The position numbers and the translations under genes are program-made. From contig JAUMSH010000032.1 in NCBI GenBank assembly GCA_031292915.1, forward strand, positions 1 to 51,585: a DNA stretch of 51,585 nt, given 5' to 3'. Source of the stretch: Collinsella sp. (lineage in GTDB: Bacteria; Actinomycetota; Coriobacteriia; Coriobacteriales; Coriobacteriaceae). Each line of letters begins with the position of its first letter. Position 1 is the first letter of the stretch. The notes beneath the pieces were generated by a model that had not been told where the DNA came from, ran no database searches, and saw only the letters and a list, made by a program, of their open reading frames with translations. This document shows positions 41,417 through 50,345 of the stretch, in pieces.

Positions 41417-42094
41417 ATGTCGCTGCGCGGTGGAATCGGTCTGCCCGAGCTTCCTCTAGAGGACGGGCAGGAGTTTAGGCTCGGCATTATGGGTGGCACC
41501 TTTGATCCCATCCATTACGGGCACCTGGTGACCGCCGAGCAGGCGCGTGAGTCCCTCGACTTGGATGCTGTGCTCTTTATGCCGGCGGGCTCTCCTGCCT
41601 TTAAGCTTGACAAGCCGGTGACGCCTGCCGAGGACCGTTATGCCATGACGGTCCTCGCCACCGCCGCGAACCCGGCCTTTTTGGCGAGCCGGTTCGAGAT
41701 CGACCGTCCGGGCGTAACCTATACGGCTGATACGCTTCATTCCCTTCGCGACTTTTACCCGCCGCAGGTAAAGCTCTACTTTATTACGGGCGCCGACGCG
41801 ATTATAGATATTGTGACCTGGCATGATGCCGAACGAATCGCTGAGCTTGCTACCTTTATTGCGGCGACGCGACCGGGCTTTGATATCGATACGGCGCGTG
41901 CCCGAATCAAAGAGTCGGGGCTGCCGTTCGACGTGCGCTATATTCAGATTCCGGCGCTGGCGATCAGCTCGACGAACATTCGTAAGCGAGTTGCCCGCGG
42001 CATGAGCGTGCGCTATCTTACGAGCGAGTCCGTGCTTGGCTACATTCGCAAACGCAGGCTATATGCCGATTTGGGCCAAGAAGATTTTGAGTGA
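41417..42094 (+). CDS. nadD: Nicotinate-nucleotide adenylyltransferase
   Basis: 225 aa enzyme of NAD synthesis, adenylating nicotinate mononucleotide. GIMGGTFDPIHYGHLVTAEQA has the (H/T)xGH motif; ITGADAIIDIVTWHDAERI and the ISSTNIRKRV near the end are family signatures. It begins 3 bases after obg and runs into yqeK, a common NAD/ribosome gene order. The first 20 residues before the core are extra. Confidence 0.95.
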   Translation: MSLRGGIGLPELPLEDGQEFRLGIMGGTFDPIHYGHLVTAEQARESLDLDAVLFMPAGSPAFKLDKPVTPAEDRYAMTVLATAANPAFLASRFEIDRPGVTYTADTLHSLRDFYPPQVKLYFITGADAIIDIVTWHDAERIAELATFIAATRPGFDIDTARARIKESGLPFDVRYIQIPALAISSTNIRKRVARGMSVRYLTSESVLGYIRKRRLYADLGQEDFE

Positions 42095-42106
42095 TGGGGG
42101 TCTACG

Positions 42107-42715
42107 TTGTCGGTAGAGGATCAGTTTGAGGGCGATGAGCGCGCGTTGCTCAAGCGCATTCAAGAGCTGCTCGATGTTCGCATGAAGAATAAGCGCAAGC
42201 GCTATGTGCATTCGCTGGGTGTTGCCGAGACCGCACTTCATCTGGCCGAGGTCTACGGCGTCGACCGCTTTGATGCCGCTGCCGCCGGCTTGATCCACGA
42301 CTGGGACAAGGTGCTTTCCGACGACGAGCTGGTTACGCGCGCTCTGCATTACGGCATTAAGATTGCCGGCTCTCCTTCTGCCGCGACGCCGCTTTTGCAT
42401 GGCCCTGTTGCCGCCTATGAGCTTCCGCAGCTTTTTCCCGAGCTGTCGCCGGCGGTCTTTCAGGCTGTCGACCGTCACACCGTGGGTGCCTGCGATATGA
42501 CGCCGCTCGATATGGTGGTCTTTGTGGCCGATGCCATCGAGCCCAACCGCCACGGCGACTATGCGCATGCGCTGCGCAAGATGGTGGGGGAGTCGACGCT
42601 CGATGAGTTGTTCTTCTCCTGTTTTGCGCAGGGTCTGGTCTATGTGATCCAGTCCGGGCGCTATCTTTATCCCACGGCTATTACGATTTACAACCATTAC
42701 GCCCAGCTGCGCTAG
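42107..42715 (+). CDS. yqeK: HD-domain hydrolase YqeK (Ap4A hydrolase family)
   Basis: 202 aa. HSLGVAETALHLAEVYGVD and GLIHDWDK contain the His and His-Asp metal ligands of the HD superfamily; HGPVAAYELPQLFPELSPAVFQAVDRHTVG has the other His. YqeK proteins split diadenosine tetraphosphate symmetrically in Firmicutes (known of the family). TTG at 42107 follows GATGGGGG. It lies between nadD and rsfS as in Bacillus. Confidence 0.9.
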   Translation: MSVEDQFEGDERALLKRIQELLDVRMKNKRKRYVHSLGVAETALHLAEVYGVDRFDAAAAGLIHDWDKVLSDDELVTRALHYGIKIAGSPSAATPLLHGPVAAYELPQLFPELSPAVFQAVDRHTVGACDMTPLDMVVFVADAIEPNRHGDYAHALRKMVGESTLDELFFSCFAQGLVYVIQSGRYLYPTAITIYNHYAQLR

Positions 42716-42742
42716 CTCGGGCTGTCTAGAAAGAGGTATTCC

Positions 42743-43198
42743 ATGGCCGACGAGACCATGACCGACGAGCAGATTCTTGAAGGTGTGGAGCACAAGAGCT
42801 TCGCCGCCACGTCCGACCGTACCGCCGCCTCGCTGTCCGCAAGCGGTGTCGCCGCTGAGGATGTCGCCCGCGCCGCCGCGCAGGCCGCCTACGACAAGAA
42901 GGGCGAGGACGTTCAGGTGCTCGACCTGACCGAGCTTTCCGACGTATGCGACTACTTTGTGCTTGCCACCGGTACCAACAACCGCCAGGTCGATTCCATC
43001 GTCGACGAGATCGAGGAGAAGGTCGCCGAGGCTTGCGGCGAGCATCCGTTCTCCATCGAGGGCCGCGAGCAGAAGACCTGGATGCTTATGGACTACGGTT
43101 CGGTTGTCGTCCACGTCTTCACTCCCGAAGCCCGCGACTTCTACCGCCTAGAAAAGCTCTGGGGCGACGCCCCCCAGCTCCCCCTCAACCTCCTCTAG
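42743..43198 (+). CDS. rsfS: Ribosomal silencing factor RsfS
   Basis: 151 aa. The conserved core YDKKGEDVQVLDLTELSDVCDYFVLATGTNNRQVDSI and GREQKTWMLMDYGSVVVHVFTPEARDFYRLEKLW identify the family that binds L14 and blocks subunit joining in starvation. The first 45 residues are an extra Ala/Thr-rich extension compared with E. coli RsfS. AAAGAGG precedes the ATG. A strong terminator follows. Confidence 0.95.
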   Translation: MADETMTDEQILEGVEHKSFAATSDRTAASLSASGVAAEDVARAAAQAAYDKKGEDVQVLDLTELSDVCDYFVLATGTNNRQVDSIVDEIEEKVAEACGEHPFSIEGREQKTWMLMDYGSVVVHVFTPEARDFYRLEKLWGDAPQLPLNLL

Positions 43199-43239
43199 TA
43201 GCTCATTTGAGACGGGGTTTAGCTACCCTCACGCATATC

Positions 43240-43282
43240 GCCGGGCAGGTGCGGTTTTCCGCACCTGCCCGGCTTTCTTTTT
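43240..43282 (+). terminator. Rho-independent terminator after rsfS
   Basis: A perfect 15-bp stem, GCCGGGCAGGTGCGG at 43240-43254 and its complement at 43259-43273, with TTTT loop and TTTCTTTTTG tail. It also stands just beyond the stop of convergent dinB, so it may serve both. Confidence 0.95.
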
Positions 43283-43294
43283 GCCCAAAGGCGG

Positions 43295-44509
43295 TTAATC
43301 GTTGAAGCGGGATTGGCGGCCGAAGGAAAGGGCGGTGTCGCCGAATTTGTCTCGGACGGCGTCGATGGCGACGGAGAGGTCGCGGCGGTCGCTGGATTGG
43401 GCTCCGCGGTCATCGATCTCGCAGAACAGGTCAGTCTGGATGCCGCCTTGGTGGTCGAAGTCGCTCATGCCGATGCCCGCCAAGCGAACATGCATGCCAT
43501 CCTGCCAGATGTTGTCGAGCAGTTCGAGTGCAACCGCCACGAAGATGTTCTCATCGTCGGTCGGATGAGGCAGCCGGCGCTGTGCCGTACGCCCGCTGCC
43601 ATACGAATACTTAAGCTTGAGCGTTACCGTGGCACCCGTCAGCCCCTGACGGCGCAGGCGGCGTCCCACTGACTCTCCCAACAGTGCAATCGCCGCCTCA
43701 ATATCCCCACGCTCAGTTAAATCTTTAGCAAAGGTGCGTTCATTGCTGACCGACTTGACCTCGCGTTCTTCATCGAGGCTCGTGACTTCGGAGATTTCGA
43801 GTCCCAGCGCACGCTGGCGCATGCGTTCGCCGTTGACGCCAAAAATAGAGGCCAAGGTGGATTCCGGTGCACGTGATAGCTCGCCGAGGGTGTAGATGCG
43901 CATGCGGCGCAGTCGCTCCTCGGCCGAGCGCCCGATGCCGCTCATGGCAGATACCGGCAGCGCGGCCAAAAAGCGCTGCTCGGTTCCGGGGCGCACAATC
44001 GTCAATCCAAACGGCTTGTCACGCTCGCTTGCGATCTTTGCGACCGTCTTGTTGCAGCCCACGCCAATGGAACAGGTCACTCCCAGCCCTGCCACGCGGT
44101 CGCTTATTCGTCGCGCAACCAGCAGCGGGTCTTCGGGCGCAAAGCGACCCGGTGTGATATCGATAAAGGCTTCGTCGATGGATACGCGCTCAACGCGCGG
44201 GGTCTCGTCGGCGAGAATCGCCATGACCTGCGTGCTCACCTCGCGGTAGCGATCAAAGTGCCCGTGCGTCCAAATGGCTTGCGGGCACAAGCGCCGCGCC
44301 TCGGCCGAGGCCATGGCAGAGTGCACGCCAAAGCGACGTGCCTCATATGAACACGTGGACACGACGCCACGCGAATCGGCGTCTCCGCCCACGATGAGCG
44401 GTTTTCCGCGCCATTCGGGATGATCGAGCATTTCCACGCTCGCAAAAAACGCATCAAGGTCCATCAGGCCCACCGCCGGACCCGTCCAGGGAGGCGGCGT
44501 GACGCCCAT
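43295..44509 (-). CDS. dinB: DNA polymerase IV (Y family)
   Basis: Translesion polymerase. 404 aa from the ATG at 44509, which has GAGG 6 bases upstream; an ATG at 44548 (417 aa) lacks a ribosome site. The catalytic motifs are GLMDLDAFFASVE and RVSIDEAFIDITP, and CSIGVGCNKTVAKIASE is the palm/fingers signature, followed by thumb and little-finger domains. It lacks an obvious C-terminal clamp-binding QLxLF motif; DLF near ... is the best hint. It runs convergent to rsfS. TATACT on the minus strand at 44555-44560 may be its -10. Confidence 0.93.
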   Translation of the reverse strand: MGVTPPPWTGPAVGLMDLDAFFASVEMLDHPEWRGKPLIVGGDADSRGVVSTCSYEARRFGVHSAMASAEARRLCPQAIWTHGHFDRYREVSTQVMAILADETPRVERVSIDEAFIDITPGRFAPEDPLLVARRISDRVAGLGVTCSIGVGCNKTVAKIASERDKPFGLTIVRPGTEQRFLAALPVSAMSGIGRSAEERLRRMRIYTLGELSRAPESTLASIFGVNGERMRQRALGLEISEVTSLDEEREVKSVSNERTFAKDLTERGDIEAAIALLGESVGRRLRRQGLTGATVTLKLKYSYGSGRTAQRRLPHPTDDENIFVAVALELLDNIWQDGMHVRLAGIGMSDFDHQGGIQTDLFCEIDDRGAQSSDRRDLSVAIDAVRDKFGDTALSFGRQSRFND

Positions 44510-44664
44510 GGCATCCTCATAACCGTATGTATGTTCGCGTCTTTCCATGTCATGAGTATACCGCGCAGCTCATGTGGGGTGCGTGTATGTGCTTGCAAAT
44601 CCCGAATTCTTGTCTAAGATATGGATTTGCCCTCGACTACACCGAAGAAGTTGGTCTCACGGAC

Positions 44665-44693
44665 TTCACCTGCCCGCGTCGATGGCGTATTAT
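44665..44693 (+). promoter_or_regulatory. Promoter of the rpsP operon
   Basis: TTCACC at 44665-44670, a 17-base spacer and TATTAT at 44688-44693, about 57 bases before the TTG start of rpsP. Confidence 0.6.
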
Positions 44694-44749
44694 GTTCAAC
44701 TGTTTGTTTGTAGTTGCAGCCTAAAGCTGCTTGGTTGGAGGAGTTTCCT

Positions 44750-45091
44750 TTGGCAGTCAAGATTCGCCTTGCTCGTCACGGCGCTAAGAAGCGTCCGTAC
44801 TACCGTGTCGTCGTCGCCGATTCCCGCGCCCCGCGTGACGGTCGTATCATCGAGGAGGTTGGCCGCTACAACCCGATGACCGCCCCCAAGACCATCAACC
44901 TCGACCTCGAGAAGATCGCCGACTGGCAGTCCAAGGGTGCTCAGCTCACCGACGCCGTCGCCGCTCTGGTCAAGGCCGCCAACGAGGGCGAGAAGACCGA
45001 GACCGTCGTCAAGAAGTCCAAGAAGCAGCTCGCCAAAGAGGCCGAGGCCGCTAAGGCTGCCGCTGAGGCCGCTGAGGGCGCCGAGGAGTAA
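44750..45091 (+). CDS. rpsP: 30S ribosomal protein S16
   Basis: 113 aa. AVKIRLARHGAKKRPYYRVVVADSRAPRDGRIIEEVGRYNP is the S16 signature. TTG at 44750 has GGAGGAG 6 bases upstream and gives LAVKIR as in other actinobacteria. The C-terminus is a Lys/Ala/Glu-rich tail (KKSKKQLAKEAEAAKAAAEAAEGAEE). It heads rpsP-khpA-rimM-trmD, the standard order. Confidence 0.97.
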   Translation: MAVKIRLARHGAKKRPYYRVVVADSRAPRDGRIIEEVGRYNPMTAPKTINLDLEKIADWQSKGAQLTDAVAALVKAANEGEKTETVVKKSKKQLAKEAEAAKAAAEAAEGAEE

Positions 45092-45094
45092 ATC

Positions 45095-45379
45095 GTGCCT
45101 GAGGTTGACGCTGCACAGCTCGAGGGTGAGGCAATGCTCTCAGATCGCATCGCTGATCTCGTCGAATATCTCGTTGTTCAGATCGTCGACGACCCGGATT
45201 CCGTGAGCCTTGAGGTCATCGATGGTGACGACGCCTCTACAATTGAGGTTTCGGTTGCCGAGGATGACGTCGCTAAGGTCATCGGCCGTCGTGGCCGTAC
45301 CATCAAGGCCATTCGCACGCTCGCCCGTGCACTGGCCGCTCGCCTCGACACTGCTGTCGAGGTAGAGGTTCTGGGCTAG
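45095..45379 (+). CDS. khpA: KH-domain RNA-binding protein KhpA
   Basis: 94 aa single KH domain with GRRG as GxxG loop (VIGRRGRTIKAIRTLARALA). GTG at 45095 follows GAGGAG embedded in the end of rpsP, with 6 bases between. The 13 residues before the usual start are acidic. In Gram-positives KhpA acts with KhpB in cell elongation and division (known). Confidence 0.93.
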   Translation: MPEVDAAQLEGEAMLSDRIADLVEYLVVQIVDDPDSVSLEVIDGDDASTIEVSVAEDDVAKVIGRRGRTIKAIRTLARALAARLDTAVEVEVLG

Positions 45380-45383
45380 GACC

Positions 45384-45905
45384 TTGAGGTCCCAGTACAA
45401 AAACATCGCCCGTGTGGTCAAGCCGCACGGAAGGAAGGGGGAGGTCCTCGCGCAGCCGCTGCGGGGGCTTCCTTCTGTATTAGAGCCGGGTATGCGGGTC
45501 GCTCTGACGCCGCCGGCGCTCAAGCGCGACCGCTTTTGCACGGTCGTGTCCGTCACCGATACGGGCGATGGCGATCTGGTCTCGTTTGAGGGCATTGACG
45601 ACTTGACAGCCGCCGAGGGCATCACGGGATGCTACGTGCTGGCAAATCGTGACGACTTTGAGCTCGATTCGCTCGACGCTGCCTATACCGATCTGATGGG
45701 TCGCGAGGTGGTCGACGAGCGCTTCGGTTTACTCGGCACGATCGTCGAGATTATGTCGACGCCTGCTAACGATGTTTGGGTTGTCGAGGGCGATCGGTAC
45801 GGCGAGGTGCTGATTCCCGTGATCGAGCAGGTTGTGCTCGATCTTCCCGACACAGGAACAATTTCCGTCCACGTGATGGACGGCCTGATCGATATGGACA
45901 AGTAG
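45384..45905 (+). CDS. rimM: Ribosome maturation factor RimM
   Basis: 173 aa, two beta-barrels that assist 30S assembly around S19. ARVVKPHGRKGEVLAQPL is the N-terminal signature; the PRC-barrel region has LMGREVVDERFGLLGTIVEI, and VLIPVIEQVVLDLPDTGTISVHVMDGLID closes it. TTG 45384 lies 4 bases after khpA. Confidence 0.93.
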   Translation: MRSQYKNIARVVKPHGRKGEVLAQPLRGLPSVLEPGMRVALTPPALKRDRFCTVVSVTDTGDGDLVSFEGIDDLTAAEGITGCYVLANRDDFELDSLDAAYTDLMGREVVDERFGLLGTIVEIMSTPANDVWVVEGDRYGEVLIPVIEQVVLDLPDTGTISVHVMDGLIDMDK

Positions 45906-45915
45906 GGAGGACAAC

Positions 45916-46674
45916 GTGCTGATCGAGACCCTTTCGGTCTTTCCCGAGATGTTTGAGCCCGTCATGTCCACGTCGATTTTGGGCCGCGCCCGCAAGGCCG
46001 GCCTTTTTGATTTTAAGGCGTATAACCTGCGCGACTGGACGCACGACCGCCATCGTACCGTCGATGACGAGCCGTACGGCGGCGGGCAGGGCATGCTCAT
46101 GAAGGTTGAGCCTATCGCAGAGGCCATCGAGGCCATTAGCGCAGAGGGTCCCAAGCCCACTGTGGTGTTCTTTACCCCCTGTGGCGAGCCTTTTACGCAG
46201 CATGTGGCCGAGCGCCTGCTCAAAAGTGAGCGCCTGCTGTTTGTGTGCAGCCGCTACGAGGGCGTCGACGATCGTGCGTATGCGTATGCCGATGAGCGTC
46301 TGTCGATCGGCGACTACGTGCTTACGGGTGGCGAACTTCCCGCTATGGTCGTTGCCGATGCCGTCGTACGCTTGATTCCCGGCGCCCTGGGCGACGAGAT
46401 GAGCAATGTGGACGAGTCGTTCTCGACCGCCGAGGACGGAGGCCTGCTCGAGTACGCGCAGTACACCCGTCCCGCCGAGTTCAACGGCGAGGGCGTGCCG
46501 CCAGTGCTCGTGAGTGGCGATCACGCCAAGGTCGATGCCTGGCGTCGCAAGAACGCCATCGAGCGCACCTGCCGCTGGCGTCCCGACTTGATCGAGACGG
46601 CGCGGCTCACGCCCGAGGAGCGCGCTTACGCGCAGGAGATTCTTGACGCTTCGTATTCGCAGAGCGAGGAGTGA
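45916..46674 (+). CDS. trmD: tRNA (guanine-N1-)-methyltransferase TrmD
   Basis: 252 aa SPOUT methyltransferase that makes m1G37 in tRNAs. The knot region is LLFVCSRYEGVDDRAYAYADERLSIGDYVLTGGELPAM, with YGGGQGMLMK upstream and RPDLI near the end. GTG at 45916 follows AGGGAGGACA. It is 10 bases from rimM. Confidence 0.97.
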   Translation: MLIETLSVFPEMFEPVMSTSILGRARKAGLFDFKAYNLRDWTHDRHRTVDDEPYGGGQGMLMKVEPIAEAIEAISAEGPKPTVVFFTPCGEPFTQHVAERLLKSERLLFVCSRYEGVDDRAYAYADERLSIGDYVLTGGELPAMVVADAVVRLIPGALGDEMSNVDESFSTAEDGGLLEYAQYTRPAEFNGEGVPPVLVSGDHAKVDAWRRKNAIERTCRWRPDLIETARLTPEERAYAQEILDASYSQSEE

Positions 46675-46676
46675 GC

Positions 46677-47240
46677 ATGGTTCCTACGCAACATTCCGCG
46701 TTGAGGGGCGCTTTTGAGTGGATCGCGGTCATCGCGATCGCATTGGTCGCCACCTTCTTGATTCGCTCGTTTGTGGTCGAGCCCTTTGTGGTGCCCACCG
46801 GCTCCATGGAGTCCACGATCGAGATTGGCGACCAGATCCTGGCACAAAAGGTGAGCCTCGAGCTCGGTCAGCCCGTCAAGCAGGGCGATATCGTGGTGTT
46901 TCACAACCCCGATGGCACCTCCGAGCATGATGTTCTTGTCAAGCGTGTTATTGCCACGGCCGGCCAGACGGTCGACCTGCAGGATGGCAAGGTGGTCGTT
47001 GACGGCCAAGCGCTCGACGAGGACTATACGACGGGCATGAGCTGGCCACTTTCGGTCCAAGCGCCCGGTGCTCAGGTAAGCTATCCCTACACCGTTCCCG
47101 ACGGGTGCGTGTGGGTGATGGGCGACAACCGCGAAAACTCTGCCGACTCACGCTACTTTGGTCCCGTCGATCGCTCTGATTTGATCGCTGTGGCGCTTGT
47201 GCGCTACTGGCCGCTCAACCGCATCGGCGCTATCGACTAA
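46677..47240 (+). CDS. lepB: Signal peptidase I
   Basis: 187 aa membrane protease that removes signal peptides. One N-terminal membrane helix, the catalytic Ser43 in PTGSMEST and Lys89 in LVKRVIATAGQ, then WVMGDNRENSADSRYFGPV. The ATG at 46677 is preferred over the GTG at 46671, which overlaps the GAGGAG ribosome site. It directly follows trmD. Confidence 0.96.
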   Translation: MVPTQHSALRGAFEWIAVIAIALVATFLIRSFVVEPFVVPTGSMESTIEIGDQILAQKVSLELGQPVKQGDIVVFHNPDGTSEHDVLVKRVIATAGQTVDLQDGKVVVDGQALDEDYTTGMSWPLSVQAPGAQVSYPYTVPDGCVWVMGDNRENSADSRYFGPVDRSDLIAVALVRYWPLNRIGAID

Positions 47241-47299
47241 AAACCGCTATAGTACAGTACCTAACCGTGTAATCGTTTCGACGAGGGGATATTAGAGGC

Positions 47300-48211
47300 A
47301 TGAACGCTTCATCGCTTTCCTTCCAAGACATCATCCTGCGCCTCCAGCAGTACTGGGGCGAGCAGGGCTGCGTCATTATGCAGCCCTATGACTCCGAGGT
47401 CGGTGCCGGTACCTTCCATACCGCGACCACGCTGCGCTCGCTCGGTCCCGCCGAGTGGCGCACCTGCTATGCGCAGCCTTGCCGCCGTCCCGCCGACGGC
47501 CGCTACGGCGAGAACCCCAACCGCATGCAGCACTACTATCAGTTCCAGGTGCTCATCAAGCCCTCTCCGGTCAACGCCCAGGAGCTTTACCTGGGGTCTC
47601 TTGCCGCTATCGGTCTGGACCCCAACGACCATGACGTCCGCTTTGTCGAGGACGACTGGGAGAGCCCGACGCTCGGCGCCTGGGGCCTTGGCTGGGAGGT
47701 CTGGCTCAATGGCATGGAGGTCACGCAGTTTACGTACTTCCAGCAGGTGGGCGGTATCGAGGTCGACCCCGTTCCTGTCGAGATCACCTATGGCCTGGAG
47801 CGCATCGCCATGTATGCGCAGGGCGTCAATTCCGTCTACGACCTGGTGTGGAGCTACCTGCCCGACGGCACGCCCATGACCTATGGCGACGTGTTCCTCG
47901 AGAACGAGCGCGAGTTCAGTGCCTATAACTTTGAGGTCGCCAACGTCGAGATGATGCGTCAGAAGTTTGACGACTACGAGGCCGAGTGCCATTCCTGCCT
48001 GGAGCGCAAGCTGCCGCTGCCGGCATATGACTGCGTCATGAAGTGCAGCCACGCTTTCAACCTGCTCGATGCTCGCGGCGCCCTGTCCGCGGTCGAGCGT
48101 GCCAACTACATCCTGCGCGTCCGCGCCGTCGCCAAGGCGTGCTGCGAGGCCTACATGGCCGAGGTCGCCGGAGTCAACGAGAATGCCGACCAGGAAGGCG
48201 AGGTGGCGTAA
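47300..48211 (+). CDS. glyQ: Glycine-tRNA ligase alpha subunit
   Basis: 303 aa class II aminoacyl-tRNA synthetase subunit. QYWGEQGCVIMQPYDSEVGAGTFHTATTLRSLGP and RPADGRYGENPNRMQHYYQFQVLIKPSP are its invariant blocks. ACGAGGGGATATTAGAGGC precedes the ATG. TATAGT at about 47250 may be its -10; the leader is too short for a T-box. It pairs with glyS in the two-chain bacterial form of GlyRS. Confidence 0.97.
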   Translation: MNASSLSFQDIILRLQQYWGEQGCVIMQPYDSEVGAGTFHTATTLRSLGPAEWRTCYAQPCRRPADGRYGENPNRMQHYYQFQVLIKPSPVNAQELYLGSLAAIGLDPNDHDVRFVEDDWESPTLGAWGLGWEVWLNGMEVTQFTYFQQVGGIEVDPVPVEITYGLERIAMYAQGVNSVYDLVWSYLPDGTPMTYGDVFLENEREFSAYNFEVANVEMMRQKFDDYEAECHSCLERKLPLPAYDCVMKCSHAFNLLDARGALSAVERANYILRVRAVAKACCEAYMAEVAGVNENADQEGEVA

Positions 48212-48214
48212 GCC

Positions 48215-50311
48215 ATGGCAGACGCTAAGGATTTCCTGTTTGAGATCGGTACGGAGGAAATGCCCTCCGCACCGTTGAACAATGCCGTCAAGCAGCTTGG
48301 CACCATGATCGCCAAGGGCCTCGACGAGGCCGGTCTGGCCCATGGCGAGGTCCGCGTGATCTCGAGCCCGCGTCGTCTGGCTGCGCTCGTGGCTAACGTC
48401 GCCACCGCGACCGATGAGGTTCACGAGGTCAAGCGTGGCCCCGCGGCCAACATTGCCTTCGACGCTGACGGCAACGCCACCAAGGCCGCCCAGGGCTTTG
48501 CCCGCAAGTGCGGTGTGGCTGCCGAGGATCTGGTCCGTCGCGAGGACACCGACGGTCGCGAGTATGTGTTCGCCGAGAAGAACATTCCCTCCGCACCGGC
48601 TACGCCGATTCTGACCGCCCTGTGCGAGAAGACTATCGCCGGCCTGCAGTGGCCCAACTACCGCAGCCAGCGCTGGGGCCACGAGCACGCTACGTTTGTT
48701 CGTCCGGTCCGTTGGATCTGCTGCCTTCTGGGCGAGGATGTCGTGCCCGTGTCGTTTGCCGACGTGACGAGTGGCAACACCACGCGTGGTCATCGCGTAC
48801 TTGGCCCCGGTGACCATGTGGTCGCCAGCCCCGCCGTCTACGAGCAGGTGCTCGAGGACGCCGGCGTGCTTTCTGCCGAGCGCCGTCGTGAGGCCATCCT
48901 TGCCGGTATCGCCGAGGTCGAGGCCGCTCGCCCCGGCTGCCATGTCGACACGCCCAAGAAGGTCTTTGAGGAGGTCATCAACCTCTGCGAGTGGCCGACG
49001 GTGCTTGTCGGTACCTTTGACGAGGAGTTCCTCAAGGTCCCGCACGAGATCATCTGCGAGTCCATGCTCACCAACCAGCGCTACTTCCCGATCTATGACG
49101 GCGAGGGCAAGCTCACGCGTGAGTTCGTGGTCGTTTCCAACAGCAAGCCCGAGAATGCCGAGCGCGTGATTGACGGCAACGAGCGCGTCGTGCGCGCCCG
49201 TCTGGACGACGCCAAGTTCTTCTACGAGGAGGACCTGAAGATCTCCCTCGACGAGTTCCGCGAGCGTCTGGCCAAGGTCGCCTTCCAGGAGAAGCTCGGT
49301 AGCGTGCTCGCCAAGTCCGAGCGTATTGAGCAGCTCGCGCTCGCCATCGCCCGCGAGGCCCATCTGGGCGCCCACCTTGCCGCCGATGCCGCTCGCGCCG
49401 CTCACCTGTGCAAGGCCGACCTGGTATCGAACGCCGTCGTTGAGTTCACGAGCCAGCAGGGCGTGATGGGCGGTTATTACGCCTCCGCGATGGGGGAGAA
49501 CGACGAGGTCGCCCACGCCATTCGCGATCATTATCGTCCCCGCTTTGCCGGTGACGAGCTGCCCGAGGGCACCGCCGGCTGCATCGTGGCCTGCGCCGAC
49601 AAGCTCGATACCATCGCCGGTATCTTTGCCATCGGCGAGCCCCCGACCGGCTCTTCGGACCCCTACGCGCTGCGTCGTGCCGCTATCGGCATCATCAACA
49701 TCCTGCGCGATCGCCTGCCGATCGACCCCACGTCGCTCATCGATTTTGCCCTTGAGCTCTATAGCGAGCAGGGCATTGAGTTCGACGCCGCCGAGGTCGC
49801 CCAGCAGGTTCGCGACTTCTTCCATGGCCGCCTGGTGAGCATGGCCCGCGACGAAAAGATCCCGGCCGATACCGTTGCCGCCGTCTCTGCGGTGCACATC
49901 ATCGCCCCGTCCGTCTTCTTCGCCCGCTGCGCCGCCCTCGACGAGGCCCGCAAGAACGACGCCGAGACCTTCGATAACCTGGCTACCGCCTATGCCCGCG
50001 CCGCGCACATCTCCAAGCTCGAGCTGGGTGCGGAGTACGACCGCAGCCTGATGGGCGAGGTCGAGCTCGCGCTTGCCGATGCCTCCGAGGCTGCTCAGGC
50101 CGCTGTCGACGCCGCCCTTGCTGCCGAGGATTACCCGGCCGCATTTGCCGCCCTTGCCGCCCTGCGCGCCCCCATCGACCGCTTCTTCGACGAGGTCATG
50201 GTCATGGACAAGGACGAGCAGCTTCGCGATAATCGCCTTAAGCTGCTCAACCGCTTCGAGGCCGTTTTCTCCGGTATCGCCAACATCGGTGAGCTTGCCC
50301 GCAAAAAGTAA
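48215..50311 (+). CDS. glyS: Glycine-tRNA ligase beta subunit
   Basis: 698 aa subunit that binds tRNA-Gly. It begins FLFEIGTEEMPSAPLNNA, has RGPAANIAFDADGNATKAAQGFARK and ITLVRPVRWI-type FVRPVRWICCLLGE, an HD-like region (HLCKADLVSNAVVEFTSQQGVMGGYYA) and a DALR-like anticodon domain, as usual. It starts 3 bases after glyQ. Length is normal. Confidence 0.97.
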   Translation: MADAKDFLFEIGTEEMPSAPLNNAVKQLGTMIAKGLDEAGLAHGEVRVISSPRRLAALVANVATATDEVHEVKRGPAANIAFDADGNATKAAQGFARKCGVAAEDLVRREDTDGREYVFAEKNIPSAPATPILTALCEKTIAGLQWPNYRSQRWGHEHATFVRPVRWICCLLGEDVVPVSFADVTSGNTTRGHRVLGPGDHVVASPAVYEQVLEDAGVLSAERRREAILAGIAEVEAARPGCHVDTPKKVFEEVINLCEWPTVLVGTFDEEFLKVPHEIICESMLTNQRYFPIYDGEGKLTREFVVVSNSKPENAERVIDGNERVVRARLDDAKFFYEEDLKISLDEFRERLAKVAFQEKLGSVLAKSERIEQLALAIAREAHLGAHLAADAARAAHLCKADLVSNAVVEFTSQQGVMGGYYASAMGENDEVAHAIRDHYRPRFAGDELPEGTAGCIVACADKLDTIAGIFAIGEPPTGSSDPYALRRAAIGIINILRDRLPIDPTSLIDFALELYSEQGIEFDAAEVAQQVRDFFHGRLVSMARDEKIPADTVAAVSAVHIIAPSVFFARCAALDEARKNDAETFDNLATAYARAAHISKLELGAEYDRSLMGEVELALADASEAAQAAVDAALAAEDYPAAFAALAALRAPIDRFFDEVMVMDKDEQLRDNRLKLLNRFEAVFSGIANIGELARKK

Positions 50312-50345
50312 GCCAGCCTGCGCGTAAGCGCAAAAGGAGCCCCGC

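Noticed and set aside
47241..47299. T-box riboswitch before glyQ
   Set aside because: The gap is only 59 bases, too short for a T-box, and no specifier stem or T-box sequence is seen.
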